From Myxococcus stipitatus DSM 14675 (GTDB taxonomy: Bacteria > Myxococcota > Myxococcia > Myxococcales > Myxococcaceae), in assembly GCF_000331735.1 (NCBI RefSeq), contig NC_020126.1, forward strand, positions 8,497,501 to 8,561,500: DNA of 64,000 bases. The letters run 5' to 3'. Positions 15,408 through 24,734 of this stretch are shown piece by piece (the stretch's first letter is position 1; the number at the start of each line of letters is the position of its first letter). The notes under the pieces were generated by a model. That model was not told where the DNA came from. It saw only the letters and a list, made by a program, of their open reading frames with translations, and did not search any database. Position numbers and translations under genes: made by a program.

Positions 15408-18140
15408 ATGCGGTTCGGTCACCTTGGCGCGGCCCTCGGCCTCCTGCTCATGTGCCTCCTCGGGGGGTGCGCGGGAGGCCCCCGCGAAGTCGCGCCGCTC
15501 GCCGCTCCCGTGGGGCCGCGCGCGCGGGCCGCCCCTCCTCCCGCCGAGGACCCGAGTGTCCTCACGCCTCCGGGCCTGCGGTTGGAGGGGGCCGTGCGCC
15601 CCACGCGGCAGGCGGTGCTGCTGGAGGTGGACCCGCGCCAGGAGCGGTTCCGGGGCACCGTGGACGTGGAGCTGTCGCTGTCCGAGCCCACGCGCGCCCT
15701 GTGGCTGCACGGCACGGAGCTGACGGTGACGAGCGCCCACGTCGTGGTGGGTGAATCCCGCGTCTCCGTCGAGGCGCTGCCCGTGGGCGAGGACCTGCTC
15801 GCCTTCCTCCCGCGCGAGCCCCTGGCGCCGGGCATCGTCACGCTCCACGTCGAATACGCGGGCCGCGCGAAGGCCCGGGAGGACAGCGGCGTCTTCCGCG
15901 AGGAGGAGAATGGCCACTGGTACGCGATGACGCAGTTCCAGCCGCTGTATGCGCGGCGCGCGTTTCCGTGCTTCGACGAGCCCTCCTTCAAGATTCCCTT
16001 CGAGCTCACCTTGCGCGTGCGCGCGGAGGACTCCGCCTTCGCCAACACGCCCGTGCGCTCCGAGAAGCGGGACGCGGAGGGCTGGAAGACGGTGCGCTTC
16101 GAGCCGACACCCGCGCTGCCCACGTACCTGGTGGCCTTCGCGGTGGGCCCCTTCGATGTAGTGGACGCGGGCAAGGCCGGGAAGAACCAGGTCCCCGTCC
16201 GCATGATTGTGTCCAAGGGACGCGGGGCGGAGAGCCGGTGGGCGGCCGATGTCACCGGGCCGCTGCTCGTGGAGCTGGAGGAGTGGTTCGGCTCGCCGTA
16301 TCCGTACGCGAAGCTGGATGTGCTCGCGCTGCCGGGACATCAGGGCGGAGCGATGGAGCACCCGGGCCTCATCACCTTCGCCGGGGGATTGATGCTCAGC
16401 ACGCCCCAGGATGACTCCGTGGCGCGGCAGCGCGTCTTCACGGAGACGCAGGCGCACGAGCTCGCGCACCAGTGGTTCGGCAACCTGGTGACGCCCGCGT
16501 GGTGGGATGACCTGTGGCTCAACGAGTCCTTCGCGGACTGGCTCGCCTTCAAGGTGGTGACGCGCTGGCGTCCCGAGTGGCGAGGCGACCTGCGCCGCGT
16601 GGAGGCGCGAAGTGGCTCCATGCGCGAGGACTGGCTCGTCAGCGCGCGCAGCATCCGCCAACCCATCGAAGTGTCGGGCGACATCCACAGCGCCTTCGAC
16701 GGCATCACCTATGGCAAGGGCGCGGCCGTGCTCGCGATGTTCGAGTCGTGGCTGGGGCCCGAGGTCTTCCAGCGCGGCGTGCGCGACTACCTCCGGACGC
16801 ACGCGCGCGGCACCGCCACCACCGAGGACTTCATCCAGGCGCTGTCCCAGGCCGCGGGCCAGGAGGTCTCACCCGCGTTCTCCTCGTTCCTGGACCAGCC
16901 CGGTGTCCCCCTCGTCTCCATGACGCTGGAGTGCCCCAAGGAGGGCGCGCCCCGGCTCGCGTTGGAGCAGCGGCGCTATCTGCCACTCGGCGCGTCCGAC
17001 AAGGCCCCTGACTCCAAGCCCTGGCACGTGCCGCTGTGCGTGCGCTACGCGGTGGGCGGCGTGGAGGGGCGCGCGTGCACGGTGCTCACCGAGCCTTCCG
17101 GCACCCTGACGCTGGCGGAGGCGCGGCAGTGCCCGGACTGGGTCCACCCCAACGCGGATGCGCGCGGGTACTACCACGCGCTGGTGCGGGGCGACGGCCT
17201 GACGCGGCTCGCGACGAAGGGCTCCGCGCGCCTCAGCGTCCCCGAGCGGCTGGTGTTGATGGCGGATGCACAAGCGCTGCTGTCCAGCGGCGCGCTGGAC
17301 GTGAGCCAGGCGCTCACGCTGGTGACGCGGCTGGGGGATGGCGACGCGAACCTGGTGATGGGCGCGGCGAGCGTGGTGGGCAGCGTGCACTCGGACCTGG
17401 TGCCGGAGACGCTGCGCGCGCATCGCGCCCGCTTCGTGCGGAGCCTCTTCGGAGAGCGCGCACGCACGGTGGGCTTCGTCTCGCGTCCCGGAGACAGCGA
17501 GGAACTGCGGCTGCTCAGGCCCACGCTCCTGGGCATCGCCACCAACGAGGGAGAGGACCCCAAGCTGCGCGCCGAGGCCCGCCGTCTGGCCCTGCGCTGG
17601 CTGAAGAACCACGGCGCCCTGCAGTCGGAGGACGCGGCCATCGTCCTCCAGTCCGCGTCGGTGGCGGGTGACGCCGCCCTTCACAAGCAACTGAGGGACG
17701 CGGCGCGCACCGCCGTCACCGAGTCCGAGCGAAGCCTCCTCTTCAACGCGCTGGGCAGCTTCAGGGACGCGTCGCTGGCTCGCGCGGGACTGGAGCTGCT
17801 CCTGGACTCGAAGGTGGACGCGCGCGAGGCCCTGGCCATCCTCTTCGGCCAGCTCTCGGACAGCTCCACGCGGGACGTGGCCTTCACCTTCCTGCGCGAG
17901 AACTTCGACACGCTGCGGGGACGGCTGCCTCGGGACATCTCCACGTGGCTGCTCTCCAGCGGCGGCGTGTTCTGCGACGCCGGGCACCGCGAGGAGGCGG
18001 TCCGCTTCTTCGGCCCTCGCGCCGCCGACTTCGAGGGCGGGGAGCGCGCGCTGGCCCAGTCCCTGGAGCGGGTGGACCAGTGCATCGCCCAGCGCGAGGC
18101 CCTGCGCCCCAGCCTCACGCGCTTCCTCGCGCGGTACTGA
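15408..18140 (+). CDS. M1 family zinc aminopeptidase, predicted lipoprotein
   Basis: 910 residues. Signal ending in LLGGC (lipobox, Cys near 21) predicts a lipid-anchored envelope protein. M1 features: exopeptidase motif region GGAMEHPG near 315 (the usual GAMEN reads GAMEH), zinc site HELAH at 350-354 with the third ligand Glu in NESFADW about 19 residues on, and the downstream YGKGAAVLAMFE segment with the catalytic Tyr. A long ERAP1_C-like helical domain (about 590-910) completes it. Cleaves N-terminal residues from peptides, probably for nutrient use. ATG 15408 with GGAG upstream. Its stop is 2 bases from the convergent methyltransferase stop. Confidence 0.9.
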   Translation: MRFGHLGAALGLLLMCLLGGCAGGPREVAPLAAPVGPRARAAPPPAEDPSVLTPPGLRLEGAVRPTRQAVLLEVDPRQERFRGTVDVELSLSEPTRALWLHGTELTVTSAHVVVGESRVSVEALPVGEDLLAFLPREPLAPGIVTLHVEYAGRAKAREDSGVFREEENGHWYAMTQFQPLYARRAFPCFDEPSFKIPFELTLRVRAEDSAFANTPVRSEKRDAEGWKTVRFEPTPALPTYLVAFAVGPFDVVDAGKAGKNQVPVRMIVSKGRGAESRWAADVTGPLLVELEEWFGSPYPYAKLDVLALPGHQGGAMEHPGLITFAGGLMLSTPQDDSVARQRVFTETQAHELAHQWFGNLVTPAWWDDLWLNESFADWLAFKVVTRWRPEWRGDLRRVEARSGSMREDWLVSARSIRQPIEVSGDIHSAFDGITYGKGAAVLAMFESWLGPEVFQRGVRDYLRTHARGTATTEDFIQALSQAAGQEVSPAFSSFLDQPGVPLVSMTLECPKEGAPRLALEQRRYLPLGASDKAPDSKPWHVPLCVRYAVGGVEGRACTVLTEPSGTLTLAEARQCPDWVHPNADARGYYHALVRGDGLTRLATKGSARLSVPERLVLMADAQALLSSGALDVSQALTLVTRLGDGDANLVMGAASVVGSVHSDLVPETLRAHRARFVRSLFGERARTVGFVSRPGDSEELRLLRPTLLGIATNEGEDPKLRAEARRLALRWLKNHGALQSEDAAIVLQSASVAGDAALHKQLRDAARTAVTESERSLLFNALGSFRDASLARAGLELLLDSKVDAREALAILFGQLSDSSTRDVAFTFLRENFDTLRGRLPRDISTWLLSSGGVFCDAGHREEAVRFFGPRAADFEGGERALAQSLERVDQCIAQREALRPSLTRFLARY

Positions 18141-18142
18141 AG

Positions 18143-18784
18143 TCAGCGCTTGCGCGCGAGCGTCATCCCGTCGCGCACCGTCAGCATCACGGGCTCCAGC
18201 CGGGCGTCCTTCCGGACCTTCTCGTTGAAGGCCGCCATCGCGCGGTCCACCTCCGACTCCGGGCTCATCACCCGCCCGGACCACAGCACGTTGTCCACCA
18301 CCACCAGCCCCCCCGCCCGCACCAGCGGAACCACCGCGTCCCAGTACGCGCCGTAGTTCACCTTGTCCGCGTCGATGAAGGCGAGGTCGAACGGCCCCCG
18401 CAGTGTCTTCAGGGTTTCCAGGGCAGGCCCGAACTCGAGCTGGATTTTCCGGCCATGCGGACTGCGTGCGAAGAACGCGCGGGCAATCTCGGAGGTCTCC
18501 GGGTTGAGGTCACAGGTGATGAGCTCCCCGTCGTCCGGAAGTCCCTCCGCCATCATCAGCGCCGAGTAACCCGTGAAGGTGCCAATCTCGAGGACCCGCC
18601 CCGCACGGGTGAGCGAGACCAGCATCTTCAAGAAGGCACCCTCCACGGGTCCGACCTGCATTCCAGGGGAACTCGTGCGCGCAAGGGTGATGTCCTTGAG
18701 TTCCTCGAATAGCGGAGCAGGAGCGACGGAGTGAGTCCGGGCGTACTCCTCGGCTTCGGGTGAGACGAGCGTGAGCTGGGTCAT
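18143..18784 (-). CDS. SAM-dependent O-methyltransferase, CCoAOMT/SafC-like
   Basis: 213 residues. SAM motif VLEIGTFTGYSALMMAEGL near 62-80, metal-binding acidic residues in FIDADKVNYGAYW, and LVVVDNVLWSGRV are hallmarks of the cation-dependent class I catechol/caffeoyl-CoA O-methyltransferases (Methyltransf_3). SafC of Myxococcus belongs to this family, but no biosynthetic cluster is near here, so the substrate is unknown. Convergent with the aminopeptidase gene with almost no gap; the promoter lies in the 94-base gap to the next, divergent gene. Confidence 0.9.
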   Translation of the reverse strand: MTQLTLVSPEAEEYARTHSVAPAPLFEELKDITLARTSSPGMQVGPVEGAFLKMLVSLTRAGRVLEIGTFTGYSALMMAEGLPDDGELITCDLNPETSEIARAFFARSPHGRKIQLEFGPALETLKTLRGPFDLAFIDADKVNYGAYWDAVVPLVRAGGLVVVDNVLWSGRVMSPESEVDRAMAAFNEKVRKDARLEPVMLTVRDGMTLARKR

Positions 18785-18878
18785 GATAACGGTTTAACAT
18801 CCGTGTTCTCATGTCTCACTTCGAGTTGCCCCCCTTCTCGGCGGGAATACCCTGGTGGACAGTGTGGAGGTCCGAGCG

Positions 18879-19235
18879 ATGACGGGAGCGAGACTGGGTG
18901 GTGCTCGTGCGGACGTGTCGCGATGTATCGACGCCAGCCTCCAATGTCAGGCCGCCTGCGAGGCCAGCATGGCGAGACTGTTGGCTCGAGGACTGGGACT
19001 CAGCAGCGCCTCCGTGCGAATGCTTCGACAGTGCGCGGAGCTGTGTGAGCTGAACGTGCGGGCGCTGCGCAAGGAGAGCCGGCTGGCCCGACGCACGGCC
19101 AGCTTGTGTTTCGAGCTGAGCAATCAGGTGGCCTCCGAAGCCTGGCGGGACACCGAGGACCCGGGCTCCCACGCCCTCTCGCGAGACGCCCTGCGGCTGG
19201 CCCGCTCCTGCCACCCGCTGCTGTTCTCGTATTGA
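18879..19235 (+). CDS. Small Cys-rich helical protein (DUF326/Csp-like)
   Basis: 118 residues from ATG 18879, preceded by GTGGAGG 8 bases upstream; an earlier GTG (18855) lacks such a site. Seven Cys occur at about 16, 23, 27, 52, 56, 77 and 111, mostly spaced 4 or 7 apart on predicted helices (CIDASLQCQAAC, CAELCELN). This resembles four-helix-bundle Cys-rich proteins (DUF326), of which Csp proteins store copper(I). It has fewer Cys than true copper-storage proteins. No signal peptide, so cytosolic. Metal binding is inference. Confidence 0.6.
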   Translation: MTGARLGGARADVSRCIDASLQCQAACEASMARLLARGLGLSSASVRMLRQCAELCELNVRALRKESRLARRTASLCFELSNQVASEAWRDTEDPGSHALSRDALRLARSCHPLLFSY

Positions 19236-19290
19236 GCGGGACGTCCATCTCGTTGCATGTGTCATCACACGGCGTAAGGTCCACGCCGGC

Positions 19291-21063
19291 ATGCGCGCAC
19301 CCGGTACCCCCTTCGTCACCGCTCTCCTCATCCTGTGGGCGTCTCTTGGACGTGCTCACGCGGCCCCCCCGCCCCCCGAAGCGCCGCTCGTGGGCATCTG
19401 GGGCAGTGAGCGAACCCTGGGCCCGGAGGTCCGCGGCGAGCTGACGCTGGTGCGGGGTCAGAACACGTGGCGCGCACGCATCGCGGGCTACGACATCCCG
19501 GCCCGCGTGGAGGGGAAGAAGGTCTCCGTCCTCCTGCCGGGTGGACAGGGGGAGCTGCGGGGAACCCTCGCTGAGGACCGCCAGCGCATCACCGGCCATT
19601 GGATTCAGCCGCGAGTGCTCATGAGCGGCATGACGTTCGCCACGCCCGTGGTGCTGCGGGCACTCCAGCCGGGCGTGTGGCGCGGCGACGTGTCACCACT
19701 GGAGGACCGGTTCTCGCTCTACCTCGTGGTCGAGAAGCAACCCGATGGCTCCGTGGCCGCATTCATCCGCAACCCCGAGCGGAACTTCGGCAACCGCGTG
19801 CTGTTCCGCGTCGGACTCCAGGGCTCGACTATTCGCCTCACGCCGACGTCGGGGCGCGCTCAACCCCTGGAGGGAACGTTCGACGCGGCGGCCCAGCGAC
19901 TGTCCTTGCGCTATCCGCCGTTCGACCTGACGTTCGACTTCACCCGGCGGGAGCGGACCCAGGCCGTGGGCCTCTACCCGCGCTCCCCTGCCTCGGGCCC
20001 TTACGTCTATCAAGCGCCCATCGCCGAGGACGACGGCTGGCCCACCGCCTCGCTCACCGACGTGGGGATGGACGTCCAGCCCGTCCGGAAGCTCGTGCAG
20101 GGCATCCTCGACCAGACACCCGGTTCTCAACCCGCGCCCGCCATCCAGGGCCTGCTGATTGCGCGTCACGGGAAGCTGGTGGTGGAGGAGTACTTCCACG
20201 GCTTCGACAAGGAGCGCCCTCACGACTTGCGCTCGGCGGCGAAGACCTATGCCTCCGTGCTGGTGGGCATCGCGCTGGACCAGGGCGCGCCCTTCACCGT
20301 CGACACGCCCGTCGTCTCGCTGTTCCCCGAGTACGCCGGGAAGATTTCAAGCCTCGATGCGCGCAAGCGCGCGCTCACCGTCGCGCACCTGATGACCATG
20401 TCCACGGGCCTGGCCTGTGATGACGATGACCCGGAGTCCCCGGGCAACGAGGACCGGCTCGAGGACTCCGTCCCCGATTGGTACAAGTACACGCTGGACC
20501 TGCCCATGGTGGGAGAGCCCGGCAAGCAGGCCGTGTATTGCTCGGCGAACATCAACCTGCTCGGCGGCGTGCTTCGCAACACCACGCGGAGCTGGCTGCC
20601 GGAGTTCTTCGAGAAGCACCTCGCCACGCCGCTCCAGCTGCGCAAGTACCACCTGGACCTGATGCCGTCGGGCGAGATGTACCTGGGCGGTGGCATCTAC
20701 ATGCGCCCGCGAGACGCGCTGAAGCTCGGGCAGCTCTACCTCTCGGGAGGAACCTGGAACGGACGGCGCGTCGTCAGCCAGCGCTGGGTCGAGCGCTCCA
20801 CGGCCCTCCACGCGACCATGAACGCGAAGCAGAGCTACGGCTACACGTGGTGGCGCCACGAGCTGCGCGTGGGCGACCGGGTGTACTCGCAATACGAGGC
20901 CAGCGGGAACGGAGGCCAGCTCATCATGGTCGTCCCCGAGCTGGACCTCGTCGCGATGTTCACCGCAGGCAACTACAACCACGTGGCCCTGTGGCGGAAG
21001 TTCCGCGAGGAGCTCCTGCCCCAGTACATCCTGAGCGCGGTGAAGCCGTCGAAATCGAAGTGA
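19291..21063 (+). CDS. Secreted beta-lactamase-fold serine hydrolase (class C-like)
   Basis: 590 residues with a signal peptide (hydrophobic core LLILWASLG, cleavage after AHA). A beta-rich N-terminal region (about 28-220) precedes the hydrolase domain. The nucleophile motif SxxK is seen as SAAK in LRSAAKTYASV, the second motif as YCSAN, and the third as GNGGQL in place of KTG/HxG. Such proteins include D-aminopeptidases, esterases and penicillin-binding-like enzymes; true beta-lactamase activity is not implied. Last chromosomal gene before the mobile island; its stop is 73 bases before the first IS end. Confidence 0.85.
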   Translation: MRAPGTPFVTALLILWASLGRAHAAPPPPEAPLVGIWGSERTLGPEVRGELTLVRGQNTWRARIAGYDIPARVEGKKVSVLLPGGQGELRGTLAEDRQRITGHWIQPRVLMSGMTFATPVVLRALQPGVWRGDVSPLEDRFSLYLVVEKQPDGSVAAFIRNPERNFGNRVLFRVGLQGSTIRLTPTSGRAQPLEGTFDAAAQRLSLRYPPFDLTFDFTRRERTQAVGLYPRSPASGPYVYQAPIAEDDGWPTASLTDVGMDVQPVRKLVQGILDQTPGSQPAPAIQGLLIARHGKLVVEEYFHGFDKERPHDLRSAAKTYASVLVGIALDQGAPFTVDTPVVSLFPEYAGKISSLDARKRALTVAHLMTMSTGLACDDDDPESPGNEDRLEDSVPDWYKYTLDLPMVGEPGKQAVYCSANINLLGGVLRNTTRSWLPEFFEKHLATPLQLRKYHLDLMPSGEMYLGGGIYMRPRDALKLGQLYLSGGTWNGRRVVSQRWVERSTALHATMNAKQSYGYTWWRHELRVGDRVYSQYEASGNGGQLIMVVPELDLVAMFTAGNYNHVALWRKFREELLPQYILSAVKPSKSK

Positions 21064-21544
21064 GAAAGTGTCGCATAGCTACCAGTTTCAAACGGACAGG
21101 CAGCAGCGCGAAGCGACCGGACTGGCCATCGGCCTAGTCCTCGGCCCGGATAGAGTCTGCCGAGCCCACGTGTTGGCCCACGGAGGAGGGCCAACATGCG
21201 GGTGGGAGTAGCCCAGTTCCGTGGACACCCGAGATGTGATGGAAGGAGCACGGGATGTCCGCGAACGAGGAGAATCAGAAGAGGCCCCGCAGGCGCCGCC
21301 GTGAGTACTCGGCGGAGTTCAAGGCCGAGGCGGTGAAGTTGGTGCTGGAGGAGGGTAAACCCGTCCCCCAGGTAGCCCGCGACCTGGACCTGACGGAGTC
21401 AGCGTTACGGCTGTGGGTGACGCAGACGAAGACGGACCGAGGAGAAGGCAAGCCCGGTGCGCTGACGACGGCCGAGAGGGAGGAGCTCGCCCGGCTGCGC
21501 AAGGAGAACCGGGAGCTGCGGATGGAGAGGGAGATACTAAAAAA

Positions 21545-23151
21545 CTACGCCGGCAAATATCGCCTGAGCCCATCTTCGATGTCTTGGAGGTAGCCATTCG
21601 GGTCGGCACGGAAGCGTCGGCCCATGACGCGGGGGACACGCCGCTGTTCGAGCTGGGTGCGCAGCTGGCGCCAGTCATTGATGTCTTCAGGTGCCAGGTG
21701 GGGGCCGTCAATCTCAGGGAGTAGCTGGGCCGAGGTGATGGCCGGCAGCCGTACCGCTCCGCGTACGACAAGGCCTGCGCTGCCGCGCACCCGACCAGAG
21801 GAGCGCCGCTCATGGTAACGGCAAGTGCCGAAGAGGTGCTCCAAGGGATTGTCGGTGCGGGGCAGGTCCGGAGCGTCGTAGCAGTGGAAGAGCCCCTTCC
21901 AGTACCGGCGCGTCTCGAGGAGAAAGTGGGCGAGGGCCTGGCGCAGGACTCCCCGGTAACGTCGGCGTGTCCACCGCACCAGGGCCGCCAACATCGCAGC
22001 CAGTCTGCGTCGCACTCCCGCCGAGTCCAAACCAGACGCATTGCGGAGGATGTTCGCGGTGCGCTCTACCCATTGATAGGCCCTCCTCAATCCAGGCCAC
22101 ATGTTGGCGGTAGCCTTCAATGCCTTTCGCAGCACGGTATGCAGCCGGTTCAACTCTGGTGAGTAGGCCCCCCTTTTGAAACCCGTTCCAGGCTCTTCTC
22201 GATGGCGCCCAGACGTCGACGCAGTAGCAGTCCGGAGGGCTTGAGAGGCGGACGATGGTCGTCGGTGAGCGCGCTCCTGACAGCAGCCGCGTAGGCGCGC
22301 GTTGCTCGAGCGCCAGCGTCCTGGCGGCCTTCCACCGTCCGTTCGACCTTCCTCACCTCGCGTACCCGCTTCTTCAACTCCTTCTTCGCGTGCCGGTCTG
22401 CCTCATAGAGGGGCCGAGCCGCCTCACGCAGATAGTGGAAATGGCAGAACTGGTGAGGTACCTGGGGTAGGGCATGCGAGAGAGCGTTACGAATGCTCCT
22501 CTGTCCATCAGACACCACGCCGACGATTGGAATTGGCCCCAGTACGCGTTCAACTTCTTCGAGAAGTGGCACGAGTTCCTGCTCGCTCCCAGATAGTAGG
22601 GACCGGGCCAACAGCACCTGGCCCGACAGGCATTCGCGCACCACCCAGAGCACCTCGTGCCCCACGTCAGGAGCAAGCCCATCAATGGCGAGAACCGCCC
22701 GTCCCTGGCGGTGGAGTGTCTCGCGCAACCGCTGGGAGTCGAGCAGCTTGAGGCTGATGAGTTCGTCGTACCGGTCGAGCAGGTTGGTGCAGGTGCGCTC
22801 GGAAATGGCGACGCCTCTGTGTCGCAACGATGCGTGGATTTCCGGAACGCTGCGGTGCTCCCGGTAACGCTGCGCCCCGATGAACGCCAATACATCCAAG
22901 CCGAACTCGTGCTCGGGTAGCACCCAGTCCCCCTCGCCCTCGGCCCGCAGGGACACACCTTCCAGCAAGCATCCCTTTCGGTGGCACACCCGCACCTGTA
23001 CGGACAGCCTCACGCACCCGGTGAGCAGTGTCACGCAGCGCCGCGAGCGCCAGTCCGCCCGTGTCCTCGTCCCACACGCCTCGCACCGTCGCCGCTCGCT
23101 GTCGACTCTCATCTCGCGAGTCGCGATGGGGCGCGCTGTCGTACGTGCCAT
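21545..23151 (-). pseudogene. DDE transposase (C/D(2)H type), frameshifted
   Basis: Starts at ATG 23151 behind GGGGAGG. N-terminal Cys pairs (RCEACGTRT, CHRKGC) look like a zinc finger. Catalytic candidates: Asp in VLAIDGLAPD, Asp in VVSDGQRS with the following CHFHYL (C/D(2)H signature), and Glu in NPLEHLFGTCRYHE. The frame breaks at an A4G6 run (minus strand, 22168-22177): the first frame stops at 22150, and the second frame (AYSPELNRLHTV onward) runs to the TAG formed by the terminal CTA of the element. Either a programmed -1 shift or an indel; removing two Gs or adding one restores it. Confidence 0.75.
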
Positions 23152-23212
23152 GACCTCCCCCTCTCCTCTGCAGGGGGAACACCCGGGGCTCAGGCGATAT
23201 TTGCCGGCGTAG
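21545..23212 (-). mobile_element. 1668-bp IS with 27-bp perfect inverted repeats (C/D(2)H-type transposase)
   Basis: Both ends read CTACGCCGGCAAATATCGCC plus seven further identical bases (27 bp, 21545-21571 and 23186-23212). Flanked by AAAAAA on both sides (21539-21544, 23213-23218), taken as a 6-bp target duplication in the A-tract of IS3 OrfA. One transposase on the minus strand fills it. The family is not certain; the transposase type suggests an IS256/Mutator-related or unclassified group. Confidence 0.8.
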
Positions 23213-23248
23213 AAAAAATGCGGCGGCCTTCTTCGCGAAGGAGTTGAA

Positions 23249-24118
23249 GTGAGATTTTCCTTCATCCACGCGAAGAAGGCCTGCTTCCCGGTCGCCGCCC
23301 TCTGTCGTCTGTTGGGTGTGTCGCGCAGCGGCTACTACGACTGGGCGACGAGACCCGAGTCCGCGCACCAGCAGCGCGACCGTGCCTTGCGGGTGGAGGT
23401 GCTCGCCGTTCACCAGGAGAGCCGAGAAACCTACGGGGCTCCGCGTGTTCATGCGGAGCTGAAGGCTCGCGGCCGGCGTGTCGCCCGAAAGCGCGTGGCT
23501 CGACTGATGCGTCAGGCCGGCGTGCGCGCCCGACGGCCCCGCCGCTTCGTGCGGACCACCGACTCGGCCCACGGCCATCCGGTGGCTCCAAACGCGTTGG
23601 CGAGGAACTTCCGGCCGGGTCAGCCCCATCGCACCTGGGCCGGCGACATCACCTACGTGTGGACGGATGAGGGCTGGTTGTACCTGTCGGTACTCCTGGA
23701 CCTCTTGAGCCGCAAGGTGGTGGGCTGGGCCATGGGGGAGCGAATCGACCGGAGCCTGGTCGTGTCGGCACTCGCCATGGCGCTGCAGGGGCGGCCAGCA
23801 CCGGCGTTGCACCACTCGGACCGCGGCAGTCAGTATGCGAGTGACGACTACCGGCGACTCCTCGAGGAGCGAGGCATTGCGTGCAGCATGTCGCGCAAGG
23901 GCAATTGTTGAGACAACGCGGTGGTGGAGAGCTTCTTCTCCACCTTGAAACTGGAACTCGTCTACACCACGCGCTTCACGACACGCGAGCAGGCCAGACG
24001 GGCTCTGTTCGAGTTCATTGAGGTGTTCTACAACCGCAGGAGGCGCCACTCTTCTCTGGGCTATCTCAGCCCCAGCGAGTTCGAGCGAGTGGCCGCGACG
24101 AGCAGGCTGGCCGCATAA
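23249..24118 (+). pseudogene. IS3 OrfB transposase with internal opal codon
   Basis: GTG 23249 overlaps the OrfA stop. The integrase core is well preserved: AGDITYVWTDEG (first Asp), LHHSDRGSQYAS (second Asp) and NAVVESFFSTLK (Glu). TGA at 23909-23911 falls exactly in the conserved GNC-W-DNA stretch, where other IS3 transposases have Trp or Tyr; the frame continues to TAA at 24116-24118 (SSLGYLSPSEFE). A single TGG-to-TGA change explains it. Confidence 0.85.
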
Positions 24119-24143
24119 CCAACCCGTCTACGGAACTGGGTCA

Positions 24144-24734
24144 GGCCCAGTCGTCTGATTCGATGAGAGACCCGTGCAGCTGCTGGACTCCAAGCGAGCC
24201 ATCCTGCCCATGCATGCCGGCGCAGTCGCCCGGCGTGATTACGAGTACGTCCGCTGCGGTACCGCCAATCTCTTCTGTGCTGTCGAGCCTCGGGCCGGAC
24301 GCCACTTCGTGAAAGCAACACGTAGCCGAAAGGCCGCCGATTTCGCGGAGGCAGTGAGAGACCTGGCGCACCGCTATCCCAAGGCGCGAAAGATTCACCT
24401 CGTGCTGGACAATCTCAACGTCCACACGCGCTTCTCTCTGACGCGCCGCTTCGGGTGGAAGCAGGGCTTGCGCCTCTGGAATCGTTTCTGCGTGCACTAC
24501 ACTCCAGTGCACGGCAGTTGGCTCAATCAGGCCGAAATCGAGGTGAGTCTCGTCTCGCGTCAATGATTGGGGCGTCATCGCGTGGCCACCGTCGAGGCCC
24601 TCCGGGATAGGACTCGTGCCTGGGCACGCGATGCCAACCGCCACCGCGTTCCCATTCACTGGGCCTTCACCCGAGCCAAGGCCCGCCACACCTTCCGCTA
24701 CCTCCCGGAGGACTTCATCCGGGCCGAGGACTAG
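24144..24734 (+). pseudogene. IS630 transposase, C-terminal half with two opal codons
   Basis: The remaining catalytic half shows FDERPVQLLDS (first Asp), RRDYEYVRCGTANLF, IHLVLDNLNVHT (second Asp) and YTPVHGSWLNQAEIE (Glu). TGA occurs at 24156-24158, just before FDE, and at 24564-24566 in SRQ-x-LGRHR. Other IS630 transposases usually have Cys at both places. The frame then runs to a TAG at 24732-24734 whose TA is the target duplication. The start codon of this gene (ATG 21196, behind GGAGGAGG) survives on the other side of the IS3 insertion. Confidence 0.8.

Larger units (their letters stand above)
21255..23252 (+). pseudogene. IS3 OrfA (HTH), split by insertion
   Basis: Residues from ATG 21255 show the helix-turn-helix of IS3 OrfA (EYSAEFKAEAVKLVLEEGK, VARDLDLTESALRLWV) and a C-terminal leucine-zipper-like helix. 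The frame is broken at the A6 run 21539-21544 and resumes at 23219. Joining the two restores ILKN followed by AAAFFAKELK and the TGA at 23250-23252, matching the second IS3 copy at 33131. As it stands it reads out into the inserted element. Confidence 0.85.
21209..24143 (+). mobile_element. IS3 family element no. 1, interrupted
   Basis: Ends TAGCCCAGTTCCGT (from 21209) and TGACCCAGTTCCGT (reverse strand from 24143) form the imperfect terminal inverted repeat. It holds OrfA and OrfB in the usual overlapping order. OrfA is split by another element at 21545-23212 and OrfB has an internal TGA, so the copy is inactive. No clear 3-bp target duplication (GAG left, GGC right), consistent with the deletion noted in the surrounding IS630 relic. 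Confidence 0.8.
21137..24731 (+). mobile_element. IS630-type element (relic), interrupted by IS3
   Basis: Left end GTCCTCGGCCCGGAT (21137-21151) is the exact inverted copy of the right end (24717-24731), and both are flanked by TA (21135-21136 and 24732-24733), the target duplication of IS630/Tc1-type elements. The left fragment runs to about 21208 and holds the transposase start codon; the right fragment resumes at 24144. The N-terminal half of the transposase is missing, so insertion of the IS3 was accompanied by deletion. Confidence 0.8.

Noticed and set aside
14076..16802. Very long minus-strand frame across rnd and the aminopeptidase gene
   Set aside because: Spans two real genes and the intergenic hairpin; no recognisable domain.
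21204..24146. A 3-bp target duplication for IS3 no. 1
   Set aside because: Left flank GAG and right flank GGC do not match; the surrounding IS630 gene also lacks its middle, so a deletion is the better explanation.
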